Shown here piece after piece: positions 43,023 through 52,506 of a DNA stretch of 64,000 bases (position 1 is the stretch's first letter; each line of letters begins with the position of its first letter). The notes under the pieces were generated by a model. The model was not told the DNA's origin. It was given only the letters and a program-made list of their open reading frames with translations, and ran no database searches. Source of the stretch: Saprospiraceae bacterium (GTDB lineage: Bacteria > Bacteroidota > Bacteroidia > Chitinophagales > Saprospiraceae); NCBI GenBank assembly GCA_027486765.1, contig JAIXOO010000026.1:1-64000 (forward strand), given 5' to 3'. Position numbers and translations under genes: made by a program.

Positions 43023-43982
43023 ATGCAAACCCAAAAGCTCATTCAGGGAATCCACCACGTTACCGCTACGGTAAACGACGCACAGGAGGATTACGATTTT
43101 TATACCCGCGTGCTGGGGATGCGTTTGGTGAAAAAAACGGTGAACTTTGACAATGTACACGTATACCATTTTTATTACGCGGATGAATTGGGTACACCAG
43201 GAACCGTTTTTACCACCTTTCCTTACAAAGGCCAACCCAATGTTAAACAGGGGACCGAAGGCTCGGGCATGATCCTGACCACTACATTGTCCGTACCTAC
43301 TGATGCCTTGCCCTTTTGGGAGCAACGCCTGCATACACACGGCGTTTTGTTGACCCACGGCGAACGTTTTGGGCAGCCTTTCCTTTGGTTTCGCGATCCA
43401 TCGGGGCTGCAAATTGAGTTGATGGGAGATGATAGCGACACCCGTGCCCCCTGGCTGAATCCCTCCGAGCCTGAAATCACTGCAGATTTTGCCATTCGGG
43501 GTATCCACCACGTGATGCTGTCGGTTGCGCCGGAACATTGGGTGTCCATGATTGATTTTTTGACTGCTGAAATGAACATGGTCGTAGCGGCAGAGGAAAA
43601 CAACCGCGTCCGCCTCAACGTCAACGGGGGCGGGGCTGGCCATTACCTGGAAATGCGCCGCGATGCCTATAGCCACAAGGGTCGCAATGGCATTGGCACC
43701 GTACACCACGTGGCCTGGAAGGTGGCGGATGATGAGGCACTAATGGCCATGCAAGCACGGATCGCGGAATTGGGTCTGAATCCTACCGAATTCAGAGACC
43801 GCAAGTATTTCCACTCGGTGTATTTCAAACCTTCTGCAGGCATGTGGTTCGAAATGGCGACCATGCAACCGGGCTTTACCGTGGATGAATCGCGGGAAGA
43901 GTTGGGTACGCATTTGCATCTGCCGGAATGGGAGGAGCCGAAGCGGGCGGAGATTGAGGCGGTGCTGCCGCAGTTGAGCTAA
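43023..43982 (+). CDS. ring-cleaving dioxygenase of the VOC family (MhqO/LinE-like)
   Basis: The track ORF starts at 42981, but the ATG at 43023 (MQTQKLIQGIHHVTA) matches the family N-terminus and gives 319 residues. It has two glyoxalase-type modules (about 7-150 and 155-285). Metal ligands can be read: His in GIHHVTA and VHHVAW, and Glu in WFEMATMQPGF. A HGER..QPFLWFRDPSGLQIELMGD segment is typical. It is predicted to open hydroquinone- or catechol-like rings with Fe(II) and O2; in Bacillus the relative MhqO degrades toxic quinones. TACTTTGC about 20 bases upstream is a near match to a -7 element. Confidence 0.88.
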   Translation: MQTQKLIQGIHHVTATVNDAQEDYDFYTRVLGMRLVKKTVNFDNVHVYHFYYADELGTPGTVFTTFPYKGQPNVKQGTEGSGMILTTTLSVPTDALPFWEQRLHTHGVLLTHGERFGQPFLWFRDPSGLQIELMGDDSDTRAPWLNPSEPEITADFAIRGIHHVMLSVAPEHWVSMIDFLTAEMNMVVAAEENNRVRLNVNGGGAGHYLEMRRDAYSHKGRNGIGTVHHVAWKVADDEALMAMQARIAELGLNPTEFRDRKYFHSVYFKPSAGMWFEMATMQPGFTVDESREELGTHLHLPEWEEPKRAEIEAVLPQLS

Positions 43983-44011
43983 AGGACTTATAATTTAGGA
44001 ACTAACACTTT

Positions 44012-44105
44012 CTAAGGTGACTCTTAAGTGCCTGAGGATTCTTAGGTGGTAAAAAAACATTATTTCACCACCTAAGAATCCTCAGGCACTTAAGGTACAC
44101 CTTAG
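44012..44105. repeat. Family C palindromic repeat, copy 4
   Basis: CTAAGGTGACTCTTAAGTGC and CTGAGGATTCTTAGGTGGT on the left pair with ACCACCTAAGAATCCTCAGG and CACTTAAGGTACACCTTAG on the right. The loop is short and AT-rich, without the G/C-rich hairpin of copies 2 and 3. The right end lies 3 bases before the next gene's first ATG. Confidence 0.88.
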
Positions 44106-44108
44106 TTA

Positions 44109-44936
44109 ATGAAGACCATGAAATCAATATCGATCTGTTTACTTTTAATGTTCAATGTATTTGCTGCACAAACGCAAAACCTGAGCAAAGCTTTGCACCT
44201 CAACCAGCAGGAACATTTTCGAGGCGCACTCCCTGTAACCGAAATCAAGGAAACCCACCAGAATCTGCAAAGCAAAAAGCAGACCCGCACCCATGCGCGT
44301 TACGATGCGGAACAAAAAATCATCCTCAAAGCGGTATACGAAAACGATCAACTTCGGGCCAAGGACACCATCACTTATCAAAATGCGGTAGGGGGCAAAA
44401 AGGCCACCATTTTTGAAACCTGGGCCGCTGATGGCACCTACAACCGTCGTACCGAGAACTACATCTATGATACCCGTGGCTTTTTGGTGCGCATCCGGGA
44501 GTTCAGCAAAGATGGTTACCTGCGTTTTGAAACCCGCATCAAAAACGTCGGCCGGGGACAACCTTACGTGATAGATAAGTTTGACGACGACGACAACATC
44601 ACGGGCAGCACTGAAGAAGCGGAGTATTTGCCCGATCAAAACCGCTATGTCATCAAAAAAATCAACATGCTGGGCAAAGAATCTTCCCGAGATACTTTTG
44701 TCCTTGACCCACAGCAAGCCGCGGCCTTTCCCGCCAAGGGCGAAACCTACAATGAAAAGGGAGACTTGATCAAAATTGCCACAGCCAAGGAAAACAGTAG
44801 CTATGAATTTCGCTATGATGAACAAGGAAATTGGATTGAAAAAAAACGCTTCCAGGTAGAAGTAGAAAAAGGCAAGGAAAAGCGGGTTTTGCTGGAAAAA
44901 TGGGAGCGGAAGATCAGCTACAAACCCAAACCTTGA
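44109..44936 (+). CDS. secreted protein of unknown function
   Basis: 275 residues (or 272 from the ATG at 44118). A signal peptide (MKTMKSISICLLLMFNVFAAQTQ) precedes a beta-rich charged chain. Several short YD-like strands with Arg/Asp recur (NYIYDTRGFLVRIREFSKDG, YNEKGDLIKIA, FRYDEQGNWIEKKRF), resembling the repeats in RHS and MORN-like secreted proteins, but not enough to name a family. It is predicted periplasmic or surface. The family C hairpin ends 3 bases before the ATG, so it would sit in the mRNA leader unless transcription starts inside it. aroC follows 84 bp downstream with its own candidate promoter. Confidence 0.7.
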   Translation: MKTMKSISICLLLMFNVFAAQTQNLSKALHLNQQEHFRGALPVTEIKETHQNLQSKKQTRTHARYDAEQKIILKAVYENDQLRAKDTITYQNAVGGKKATIFETWAADGTYNRRTENYIYDTRGFLVRIREFSKDGYLRFETRIKNVGRGQPYVIDKFDDDDNITGSTEEAEYLPDQNRYVIKKINMLGKESSRDTFVLDPQQAAAFPAKGETYNEKGDLIKIATAKENSSYEFRYDEQGNWIEKKRFQVEVEKGKEKRVLLEKWERKISYKPKP

Positions 44937-44979
44937 AGCGATTAAAAGCCGCATGGTTCAATTTTATCAACTCGTCAAT

Positions 44980-44987
44980 TATCTTTG
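44980..44987 (+). promoter_or_regulatory. candidate -7 element for aroC
   Basis: TATCTTTG is a perfect match to TAnnTTTG, 33 bases before the GTG start. The position 19 bases upstream reads TTCA instead of TTTG, so the -33 element is weak. Transcription would start near 44994. Confidence 0.45.
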
Positions 44988-45020
44988 TCGCCAGTATCCA
45001 AACAAATAAAGTAACACAAA

Positions 45021-46100
45021 GTGGCAGGAAGTATTTTTGGCAGTGCCTTTCGCATCAGTACCTTTGGAGAATCACATGGCAAGGCCATTGGGGTCATTAT
45101 CGATGGTTGTCCAGCGGGACTGGATATTGATGAAGTGTTCATCCAGGAGGAATTGGATCGACGCAAACCCGGCCAATCGGCCATCGTTACCCAACGCAAA
45201 GAGAGCGATACGGTACAAATCCTCTCAGGGGTTTTTGAAGGAAAAAGCACCGGTACACCCATCGGTATGCTCATTCCCAACGACGACCAGCGCTCCCACG
45301 ATTACGGCCACATCGCCGATAAATACCGCCCTTCCCACGCAGATTTTACTTATCAGGAAAAATACGGTGTTCGCGATTACCGGGGCGGCGGCCGCTCTTC
45401 CGCACGTGAAACGGCAGCCCGGGTAGCTGCTGGCGCCATCGCCAAATTGTTTTTGGCGCAGCATGGGGTAAACATCCAAGCTTACGTCAGCCAGGTAGGC
45501 CCGCTGATTTTGCAAAAGAGTGCCGATGAATTGGACCTGAACCTCACCGAATCCAACGATGTACGCTGCCCCGACCCCGAGATGGCCGTGCAAATGATCG
45601 ACCTGATCAAAGCGGTGCGCAAGGATGGGGATACCATCGGTGGCGTGGTGAGTGCGGTGATTAAGGGTTGTCCGGTAGGCCTCGGTGAGCCAGCTTTTGA
45701 CAAACTCCATGCCGATCTGGGCAAAGCGATGCTCAGCATAAATGCCTGCAAGGGTTTTGAATATGGCTCGGGTTTTGCTGGAGTAAGCATGCGTGGCTCG
45801 GAGCACAACGATGCTTTTTACCATGAGGATGGCAAAATTAAAACCCGAACCAATCACTCCGGTGGCATCCAGGGCGGCATTTCCAATGGCATGGACATCA
45901 CTTTTCGCGTAGCATTCAAACCCGTTGCAACCATCATTCCCGCTCAGGAATCGGTCAATGTGCAAGGCGAAAGTGTGGAGGTAACTGGCCGTGGTCGGCA
46001 TGATCCCTGTGTGTTGCCTCGGGCAGTGCCGATCGTAGAATCAATGGCGGCATTGGTGCTGGCGGATCATTTGTTGCGGCAGAGAATGACGAAAAAGTGA
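45021..46100 (+). CDS. aroC: chorismate synthase
   Basis: 359 residues. The enzyme converts EPSP to chorismate, the last shikimate step, using reduced FMN in the cytosol. Signatures are complete: [19 protein letters not shown] at the N-terminus, [25 protein letters not shown] in the middle, and [20 protein letters not shown] near the end. The start codon is GTG ([20 protein letters not shown]), fixed by homology to the conserved N-terminus. The last codons (MTKK then TGA) run into the heptamer repeat, which supplies the stop. No other aro genes are adjacent. Confidence 0.97.
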   Translation: MAGSIFGSAFRISTFGESHGKAIGVIIDGCPAGLDIDEVFIQEELDRRKPGQSAIVTQRKESDTVQILSGVFEGKSTGTPIGMLIPNDDQRSHDYGHIADKYRPSHADFTYQEKYGVRDYRGGGRSSARETAARVAAGAIAKLFLAQHGVNIQAYVSQVGPLILQKSADELDLNLTESNDVRCPDPEMAVQMIDLIKAVRKDGDTIGGVVSAVIKGCPVGLGEPAFDKLHADLGKAMLSINACKGFEYGSGFAGVSMRGSEHNDAFYHEDGKIKTRTNHSGGIQGGISNGMDITFRVAFKPVATIIPAQESVNVQGESVEVTGRGRHDPCVLPRAVPIVESMAALVLADHLLRQRMTKK

Positions 46101-46119
46101 AAAGTGAAAAGTGAAAAGC
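46091..46119. repeat. Family D heptamer repeat, locus 3, left arm
   Basis: GAAAAAGTGAAAAGTGAAAA, then GTGAAAAG, beginning in the final codons of aroC and including its TGA stop. It is complementary to the array at 46541-46590 on the far side of the four-helix-bundle gene. Confidence 0.88.
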
Positions 46120-46130
46120 GGATCGGCAGC

Positions 46131-46478
46131 CTAATTTTTTACGGTTTTGATTGAGGATACTAGCATAGCGATCAATTCTTTGCAATCAGAAATGAGGCTA
46201 TCAAAGATTTTTTGTTCTAAATAGCCAGTGTCTTTTAAAAGATGAATCCAATAGTCTGTTTCATTGGCTTCTTTTAATGCAATACTGATTTTACTGGCAA
46301 AATCAGCTTTGCTTTGACCGAATTCAGCTTCGCGATACAAGGCTCCTATCGCTGTGCCACTGCGTAGCACTTGATTGCTCAATGTATATTCCTTCTTTTC
46401 TGTTTGGAGAAACTGTGACAATTTCACAATTCGAATGGCAAAAGCATAGCTCTTGGTTTTCAATGAACCCTTATTCAT
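46131..46478 (-). CDS. S23-type four-helix bundle protein (23S rRNA IVS protein family)
   Basis: 115 residues, TIGR02436-like. Family features: SYAFAIRIVKLSQFL, EYTLSNQVLRSGTAIGALYREAEFGQSKADFASKISIALKEANETDYWIHLLKDTGYL and a C-terminal ELIAMLVSSIKTV helix. The protein forms a small helical bundle; relatives are encoded inside 23S rRNA intervening sequences or next to diversity-generating retroelements, and their function is unknown. Here the gene is not in rRNA. It lies between complementary heptamer arrays (46091-46119, 46541-46590) and is visibly richer in A+T than its neighbours. No reverse transcriptase is in the window. It may be a mobile passenger. Confidence 0.88.
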   Translation of the reverse strand: MNKGSLKTKSYAFAIRIVKLSQFLQTEKKEYTLSNQVLRSGTAIGALYREAEFGQSKADFASKISIALKEANETDYWIHLLKDTGYLEQKIFDSLISDCKELIAMLVSSIKTVKN

Positions 46479-46540
46479 ACAAGCAAACTTTATAGGGCGA
46501 AAAACAAGATGTAATGCAAATTTAAAACTAAAATATTATT

Positions 46541-46590
46541 CTTTTCACTTTTCACTTTTCACTTTTCACTTTTCACTTTTCACTTTTTTC
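46541..46590. repeat. Family D heptamer repeat, locus 3, right arm
   Basis: About six tandem TTTTCAC units. On the minus strand they encode the last residues of TamB (KVKSEK) and its TGA stop. With the left arm they can form a stem of about 28 bp that encloses the four-helix-bundle gene. Confidence 0.9.
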
Positions 46591-49500
46591 TCCCCCGCTT
46601 TCCGTTTAAAACTCCGAATAAAATCTGCAAAAGAGTCGTACTCCTTTCTAAAACTCAAGCCTGTGCCTACCTGAAACCTGCGCCCGCCCACGTCGGGTTG
46701 TAGCTTTTGGAAAATGCGCAGTTTGAGGTTGCGGTCGGGCGTGATGGCGTATTCGATGACTACGTCGGTACCCACAAAGGTGTTGACCTCGGTGCCTGGT
46801 ACGTTGTTTTGGATGTTGCCACCCACTTGTACCGAAAGACGATCTTTCAGGAAGTAAGGTTTGAGGCTGAATTGAAATTCGTTGTTGCCGCTGCTGGTGA
46901 GGGCTTGCCGCACGTTGAAGTTGATGTCAGAAAGCACCCCTTCGCCAACCAGGTCTTTTAGCAACTCAGTGACCATCAAGGACACCTGATTGGACACCAA
47001 TTCACTCACCGAATTGAGCGCAAAGGCGCGGGCCTGGTTGCCCAAGGCGAAGTCGGCGGGCAGGAATTGACCAAAGAGGATCAAACCCGATACCTGTTTG
47101 TTCAATTCGTTTTGATCCTGTTTGAGGATGCGTATTTTGCTTTCAGCAAAACTTTGCAGCTCACCCCGTAGGTTGGGAAAGGACAGGTCAAAATCGATGG
47201 TGGGTTTGAGCAGGTCTCCGCGCAATTTCATGCGCAGATCGATGTTGGTGTTGGAGTTGGCAGCGGCTTTTAATTCATCAGAAGCGGCCACGAGGTATTC
47301 CTGAATGAAGCTGAAAACGGACGCACTCAGGTCGCGGTATTCGGCTTCCAGATTGATGATGGCACCAAAAGGGTCGCCATTCCAGGTGAGGGTACCCCCT
47401 TCTTTGACTCGGAAGCCTTTGTTGAACAGGTTATAGAGTGTAAAAAGGTATTCGCCCTCGTCGATCACAATTTCGCCAAACATCTTAAAGTCGCCACCCC
47501 GAGGTACTGAGATTTGTACAGCACCCCGTCCAGCCCCTTTGATGACATCGCCCGACTGCTCGTTAAAAATGATCTGCATTTCAGCACCACGTTGTACCGT
47601 AATGTCGAGGTTGATGCCCACGCCGGTAAGCTCCCGCTCATCTTTGGTTTTTTCTGCCTTTGGGGTTTTTTCTACAAAACGGACGAAATCCAATTGCCCA
47701 ACTTTACGTTCGTTGCTCACCGGAATGACCAGGCGAGAACCTTCGCCCACCGCGGCATTGACGGAAATATCTGGCCTTTGGAAAGAGCCCGAAAAATTGA
47801 TTTTACCCATACCTATGGCCTGACCGTAAAACTGCTCATTGTCGCCTTTTTTGGTATCGAGCGCCAGGAAGGGTTCGAGGGTATTTAAGCTGGCGTTGAA
47901 GCCAAAATCTTTGAGGTGGTTGTGGCGAATACCGCCATCCAGGCGGGCACGGTTTTTTCGCTTGTCGTACAAAACCATGCCTGACAGGTCAAAAAGGAAG
48001 TTATCTACCTCCACATTTGCGCGCTCAAAGGTGTAATTTGTTTTGAGGTAGTCCACCGTCATTCCACCTTTCATCAGGTACATATTGCCGGAAATGTTGG
48101 GCTTGCTGAAATCTCCATTGACGTGTATGTCCGTGTCAAAATAGCCGTAGAGGTTTTTAAAAACATCCCCTACGAAATAGTCGGCAATGTTGAGCGGATA
48201 AGAATGGATATTGAGGTTGGCGTCGAAGTAGCGGGCTTGTTGCTCGGTACTTTCACCAAAAGTGCTCAGGTTGTAATACCCTTCCACGAGCAACTGGGCA
48301 GTGTCTTTGGTGAGTGAAAAATAAGCGGCCAAGGGGTGCTGTCGGTCTTTCATTTTTACATCCAGGCGCATCAGCCCCCAATCGTCCTGATTGATGAAAA
48401 GGGTATCACTGACCAGCGACAAGCTAAGGTCTTTTAAACTGAGCACGTCTTCCACCCGCGCTTCCAGGTTGCAACGCCCGCCAAACTCCATTGGCTCAAA
48501 ATTGAGGTAACCATTGATCAAGCCCAGGTCCATGTTGTTCATGGCCAGTTTGACGCCTTTGCGCCCCAAACGATCAAGGCGAATGGCTTTTTTTCCGTCC
48601 TGCAACACAAAGTCTTGTACATCAATAAAGTCTTTGCCAAAAACGATGGAGTTGCGCGGATTGATGGACCAGTTGGTGTTCAATAGGTGCAAATCGGAGT
48701 TGCTCAGGCGCATCAGCATGGTGCTGCTGTCACGGATGTAAAAACGCCCATCGAGGTTGACTTTGGACAAAACCTTGGAAGACTTGTCGGCATAGGTGAG
48801 GCCAAAGTCAATCGTATCGCGATCCACCGAGGTTTGTAAGGTAATGTTGGGCAGTTTTTGTTTGTCATTGATGCTCAGGGAGGCTGTGTTGAGGGTGATG
48901 AAACCCTGGCCATGGCTAAGGTCAATCCGCAACCCCAAATCGGTGGCAGCTATGGTCCCAAAGCGAAATTCCGGGGCATCCAGTTTTGTGATCAATTTTG
49001 CAGTGAGGTTGTCAAACTCGCCAGTCAAAGTGAAGTTTTTCAGCGGACCCAACTGGGCGTTGAGCAATTCGTGCAACCCGCCACTATCTTTGATTTTGAT
49101 GTCATACTTGAATTGTTGGGGGCGTAGTAGGGAGTCGATTTTATTCATCTTAAAGCGCTGGGCAAAACCAGGAAAATTGTCATAAATAAAAAGCTGAAAA
49201 GCCGCTGGGATTTTTTCGATGTCAAATCGGCCATTCAGGTGGGCGTCCATCACGTCGGAAGCAATGTCCAGTTTACGATTTCCCGTGCTATCCAGCGTAG
49301 AGGCAATGTCTACAATCTTGAAGTGGTAAGTTTGATCATCTTTGTTGATGTCGAAGTCTTTGAATTGGGCCTTACCTACCAAATCTACCAGGGTTTTGGC
49401 TTTGAAGTTGACATCCACATTGCCGGTCAATACAATCTCCTCTTTGCTAAAATTGAGTTTTTGCAAATTGAGTTTGTTGATGGAGGAGAAGAAGTTGTAC

Positions 49501-51431
49501 TCGGGCACATCTTTGGAAAGGTCAACTTTACCGGTAAAATTCAGGTCGATATTGTCGTCGGCAATGACCAGGTTCCCGTCGAATTTACGGGATTTGAGTT
49601 CACCCTGCATTTTGGCGTTGGTGTACTTGTAGCCCTTGAACTCAAAACTTTTGATGTCGGCACTGAGTTTGGCACGGGCATTTTTACCCGCCAGGCCGTA
49701 CCCATCGCCTTCGCCTACTTTGGCCAACAGGCTGATTTTTCCAAAATTGCGGTTGTCGGTCCATTTACCCAGGTCAAAATTATTGAGCAACACTGTTCCT
49801 GAATAAGAGGAACGTTCGGGGCGCTCGGTATTTTTGAGTGACACGTTCAGCTCAGCACTCCCGATACTGGTGGACAACTGCCCGATGGTGGTGAAGCTGT
49901 TGAAAAAACCGATGAAATCACCCCGGTATTCCAGTTTACCCAGTTTGTCAAAATTGCGGGGTAAACTAAAATTGGGCAACAAATCCCGCAAGGTGCGCAT
50001 GCTGGTACTGAGCTGATCCATCCGCAATTCAATGGATTCGTTGTCTTTTACGGCCAGGTTGCGGGCATCAAAACGACCTTGCAGGAAGGTTCCATCGGGC
50101 AGCAGCAGTCTGAATTTGCGGCCATTCAGGTTGTTAACCAGGCCATAAATGCGGCCATCGAGCGAAAGGGTCGTTTCTTTGTTTTTACGGAAAAAGGGAT
50201 TCGTGGTCAAATCTGAAGCAAAGGCCATGATGTCGCGCATGGCAATTTGAGCGCCATTGAAACGATTGTCCATCCGCACCAGATTGGGGAAATCCGCGAA
50301 ATCGTCAAACGAATCAAATTTCAGTTGGATGGTGTCACCAATGTTGGAGTTTGGTGTGACGAGTGCTGCCCCATTGAGGGTAATCTCTTTGGAACTGACG
50401 ATGGCTTCTTTGGCGGCCAAGCGAGACAACTCGAATCCGCTTTTTTCACGGAGTGAAATGTTGCCCAGGTTGCCCGAAAACACATCGTTGCTGAGTTTGA
50501 AGTTTTGGATTTTGATGTCGATGTCGCGTACTTCCATGTGGGCAAAATCGATGGTATCGCGGGCGACCTTGATTTTAGGCGATTTGCGGTAATTGTGTAC
50601 ATTAAGAGCAGACTCGGAGAAATCAATTTCAGCCACATCGATTTTCCAACGCGTTGTATCTGCTGCACTCGTATCCACAGGCACCAGTTCTTCCATTTCG
50701 GTCAAGGACTCCTCATAACCAGGGCCATAATTCAGCTCATCAATCAGCACTTTAGCCCCTTTGAATCGAATGTATTTGGCTTTGATCGTTTTGGCCGGGA
50801 GGTTCATCTTATCGATGGCGATCCGACCTCGGTAAATGTTGATTTCCATCCTTTGCCCCCGATGGAGGTCATTTTTCAGAAAGATGACCTTGTCCAGGTT
50901 CAGCCTTTTGATGGCCAGGGCAAAGGGCTTTTTTTCTTTTTTAGGACTATCCGGTTGAGGTGGAAAAAGCCGTTGCAACAAAATCTCCAGGTTGTTCATT
51001 TCTGAAGCCGGCGCTTTTTGAATGTTGAAGCGCCCTTCAGCGATGCTCAATTCCTCAAAAACCAGACCTTCGCGGATTAAAGTGATGGGGCTGAGTTTGA
51101 TTTGGGCACTCAGGCTTTTGCAAAACAACAGTGTATCGCCTTGGTCGTCTTCAATGTACACATCTTTAAGCACCACTTGATTGAAAAAACTCAAGCGGAA
51201 ATGGCCTACTTCAGTGCGGGTATGGGTGGTTTTGGAAATGGCTTTGGTGACTTCATCGATGACCCATTCCTGAATGATGGGGATCTGAAAAAGCAGGAAT
51301 AAAACAGTAACGCTTACTGCCAACACAGTAAGCGTTACCCGCAGGGTGGCAGCAACCCGACGGTATATTTGCCAAAGCACCCACCGGATTTCGCGCCAAT
51401 TTTGCTTCGTTTTTGGTTCCTGGTTCTCCAT
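46566..51431 (-). CDS. tamB: TamB-like translocation and assembly module protein
   Basis: About 1621 residues. The start at 51431 (MENQEPKTKQNWREIRW) is preferred because the upstream ATG at 51449 lies in the candidate -7 element. One N-terminal membrane helix (about 35-60, LTVLAVSVTVLFLLFQIPI) precedes a very long beta-rich chain typical of AsmA-like lipid-transfer bridges. The last 370 residues are the TamB (DUF490) domain: MELRMKLRGDLLKPT-type text, LSFPNLRGELQSFAESKIRI, QVSGLILFGQFLP and LVSNQVSLMVTELLKD. It spans the periplasm and moves lipid or assists barrel proteins. In Bacteroidota it often lacks an adjacent TamA, as here. The C-terminal KVKSEK is repeat-derived. Confidence 0.9.
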   Translation of the reverse strand: MENQEPKTKQNWREIRWVLWQIYRRVAATLRVTLTVLAVSVTVLFLLFQIPIIQEWVIDEVTKAISKTTHTRTEVGHFRLSFFNQVVLKDVYIEDDQGDTLLFCKSLSAQIKLSPITLIREGLVFEELSIAEGRFNIQKAPASEMNNLEILLQRLFPPQPDSPKKEKKPFALAIKRLNLDKVIFLKNDLHRGQRMEINIYRGRIAIDKMNLPAKTIKAKYIRFKGAKVLIDELNYGPGYEESLTEMEELVPVDTSAADTTRWKIDVAEIDFSESALNVHNYRKSPKIKVARDTIDFAHMEVRDIDIKIQNFKLSNDVFSGNLGNISLREKSGFELSRLAAKEAIVSSKEITLNGAALVTPNSNIGDTIQLKFDSFDDFADFPNLVRMDNRFNGAQIAMRDIMAFASDLTTNPFFRKNKETTLSLDGRIYGLVNNLNGRKFRLLLPDGTFLQGRFDARNLAVKDNESIELRMDQLSTSMRTLRDLLPNFSLPRNFDKLGKLEYRGDFIGFFNSFTTIGQLSTSIGSAELNVSLKNTERPERSSYSGTVLLNNFDLGKWTDNRNFGKISLLAKVGEGDGYGLAGKNARAKLSADIKSFEFKGYKYTNAKMQGELKSRKFDGNLVIADDNIDLNFTGKVDLSKDVPEYNFFSSINKLNLQKLNFSKEEIVLTGNVDVNFKAKTLVDLVGKAQFKDFDINKDDQTYHFKIVDIASTLDSTGNRKLDIASDVMDAHLNGRFDIEKIPAAFQLFIYDNFPGFAQRFKMNKIDSLLRPQQFKYDIKIKDSGGLHELLNAQLGPLKNFTLTGEFDNLTAKLITKLDAPEFRFGTIAATDLGLRIDLSHGQGFITLNTASLSINDKQKLPNITLQTSVDRDTIDFGLTYADKSSKVLSKVNLDGRFYIRDSSTMLMRLSNSDLHLLNTNWSINPRNSIVFGKDFIDVQDFVLQDGKKAIRLDRLGRKGVKLAMNNMDLGLINGYLNFEPMEFGGRCNLEARVEDVLSLKDLSLSLVSDTLFINQDDWGLMRLDVKMKDRQHPLAAYFSLTKDTAQLLVEGYYNLSTFGESTEQQARYFDANLNIHSYPLNIADYFVGDVFKNLYGYFDTDIHVNGDFSKPNISGNMYLMKGGMTVDYLKTNYTFERANVEVDNFLFDLSGMVLYDKRKNRARLDGGIRHNHLKDFGFNASLNTLEPFLALDTKKGDNEQFYGQAIGMGKINFSGSFQRPDISVNAAVGEGSRLVIPVSNERKVGQLDFVRFVEKTPKAEKTKDERELTGVGINLDITVQRGAEMQIIFNEQSGDVIKGAGRGAVQISVPRGGDFKMFGEIVIDEGEYLFTLYNLFNKGFRVKEGGTLTWNGDPFGAIINLEAEYRDLSASVFSFIQEYLVAASDELKAAANSNTNIDLRMKLRGDLLKPTIDFDLSFPNLRGELQSFAESKIRILKQDQNELNKQVSGLILFGQFLPADFALGNQARAFALNSVSELVSNQVSLMVTELLKDLVGEGVLSDINFNVRQALTSSGNNEFQFSLKPYFLKDRLSVQVGGNIQNNVPGTEVNTFVGTDVVIEYAITPDRNLKLRIFQKLQPDVGGRRFQVGTGLSFRKEYDSFADFIRSFKRKAGEKKVKSEK

Positions 51432-51446
51432 TCTGCAATAAAAACC

Positions 51447-51454
51447 CAAAACTA
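51447..51454 (-). promoter_or_regulatory. candidate -7 element for tamB
   Basis: TAGTTTTG on the minus strand fits TAnnTTTG and would start transcription near 51440, just upstream of the ATG at 51431. This disfavours the ATG at 51449 that the ORF track uses. Confidence 0.45.
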
Positions 51455-51498
51455 AGGCAAAATGACAGGTTTGTGCCTTACATTAACAAAATTTTAGT

Positions 51499-52386
51499 TT
51501 AATTATAACTCACCCATTCTGCAAATCCCTCGTGAAAAGCAACAAAGGTGGTATTCTCACGAGCCTGATGAGTAGTTTGGTGTTTGGCTAGTTGCCAGAC
51601 CATGCCATCTTCACCCGTACAATGAAAATAGGCCCAGGCATGAAACAGCTCATGGGTAGCAGTATTTGCATTAAATTGGTCTTCCTTGAGGTAGATGTTG
51701 TTGTTCAAGGGATTGCAATAGGATGAGGAACTGCCACTATTGCTTCCAACGCCCATGGGATATTTCAGGGTGATTTTTTTGCCAAAAGCAAAAACATTGC
51801 CATAGCTGTTCATTTCACTGAAAATTTTGTTGTACAAAAACCAGATATCCGCGTGTTTTTTGACAACTGTACGAGTGATCATCACATCTCCAAGGTCAAT
51901 TAATCCAGCTTTGCGGCCATCCTGTATACCTTTGTCTTCATCGTTGTGGATCAAGTGCCAGTCCTTGTCACTCAGGTCAATGTCGACATCGATGGGGAAA
52001 CCCTGGCTGTTCAGGCCAATGGAAGTCTCCTGGCCTTCTTTGATGCGCAGTGCATCAGAGTCAAACAATATTTCTATCTTGAATTGGCGTCGGTCAGAGC
52101 CATGCTCTTCCGAAAAGCGGAAGCTACCATCTGACCCCGTCCTGATCACACCCCAGGAGTTCCAGGTTCCCCAGGCCCCCAGTACATTGGAACGAGCATG
52201 AAGGCGAACCTGAATGCCTGCTAAACCATTGCTGGGTCCAAAGGCTTGTTGTAATTCAGGTATCAGGTGGGCTACTTTTACCTTGCCGGTTACTGTCCAT
52301 TTTTCATTGGCTATTGACAGCTCAGAAAAGCTAAAAATAGCCACAAATAGGGCGGCCAATCTGGCCAATTGATAGGTGTTCATCAT
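51499..52386 (-). CDS. secreted metalloprotease-like protein ending just after its active site
   Basis: The ATG at 52386 (MMNTYQLARLAALFVAIFSFSELSIA, signal peptide) replaces the track start at 52467; 295 residues. An Ig-like beta domain (about 35-140, transthyretin-like, WTVTGKVKV...GIQVRLHARS...TGSDGSFRFSE) is followed by a zinc site HELFHAW (about 245-249) and a glutamate-bearing FHEGFAEW helix, a gluzincin-type pair. The protein stops four residues later (VSYN), where relatives would be expected to continue. It may be C-terminally truncated or a compact variant. No T9SS domain. tamB starts 67 bp downstream. Confidence 0.6.
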   Translation of the reverse strand: MMNTYQLARLAALFVAIFSFSELSIANEKWTVTGKVKVAHLIPELQQAFGPSNGLAGIQVRLHARSNVLGAWGTWNSWGVIRTGSDGSFRFSEEHGSDRRQFKIEILFDSDALRIKEGQETSIGLNSQGFPIDVDIDLSDKDWHLIHNDEDKGIQDGRKAGLIDLGDVMITRTVVKKHADIWFLYNKIFSEMNSYGNVFAFGKKITLKYPMGVGSNSGSSSSYCNPLNNNIYLKEDQFNANTATHELFHAWAYFHCTGEDGMVWQLAKHQTTHQARENTTFVAFHEGFAEWVSYN

Positions 52387-52506
52387 TTTGATTTTTAGTG
52401 AATTGATGAACAAATGTTTCTGGATTTTGCTACACTCTGCCTCACCTGTTTGGGTGATTTTGAACATTATGAAGTACTTTTAGATTTCCTTAACAATTCA
52501 TTATCA

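Noticed and set aside
46131-46478. diversity-generating retroelement accessory gene (Avd)
   Set aside because: The fold family is related, but no reverse transcriptase, template repeat or variable repeat is present nearby.
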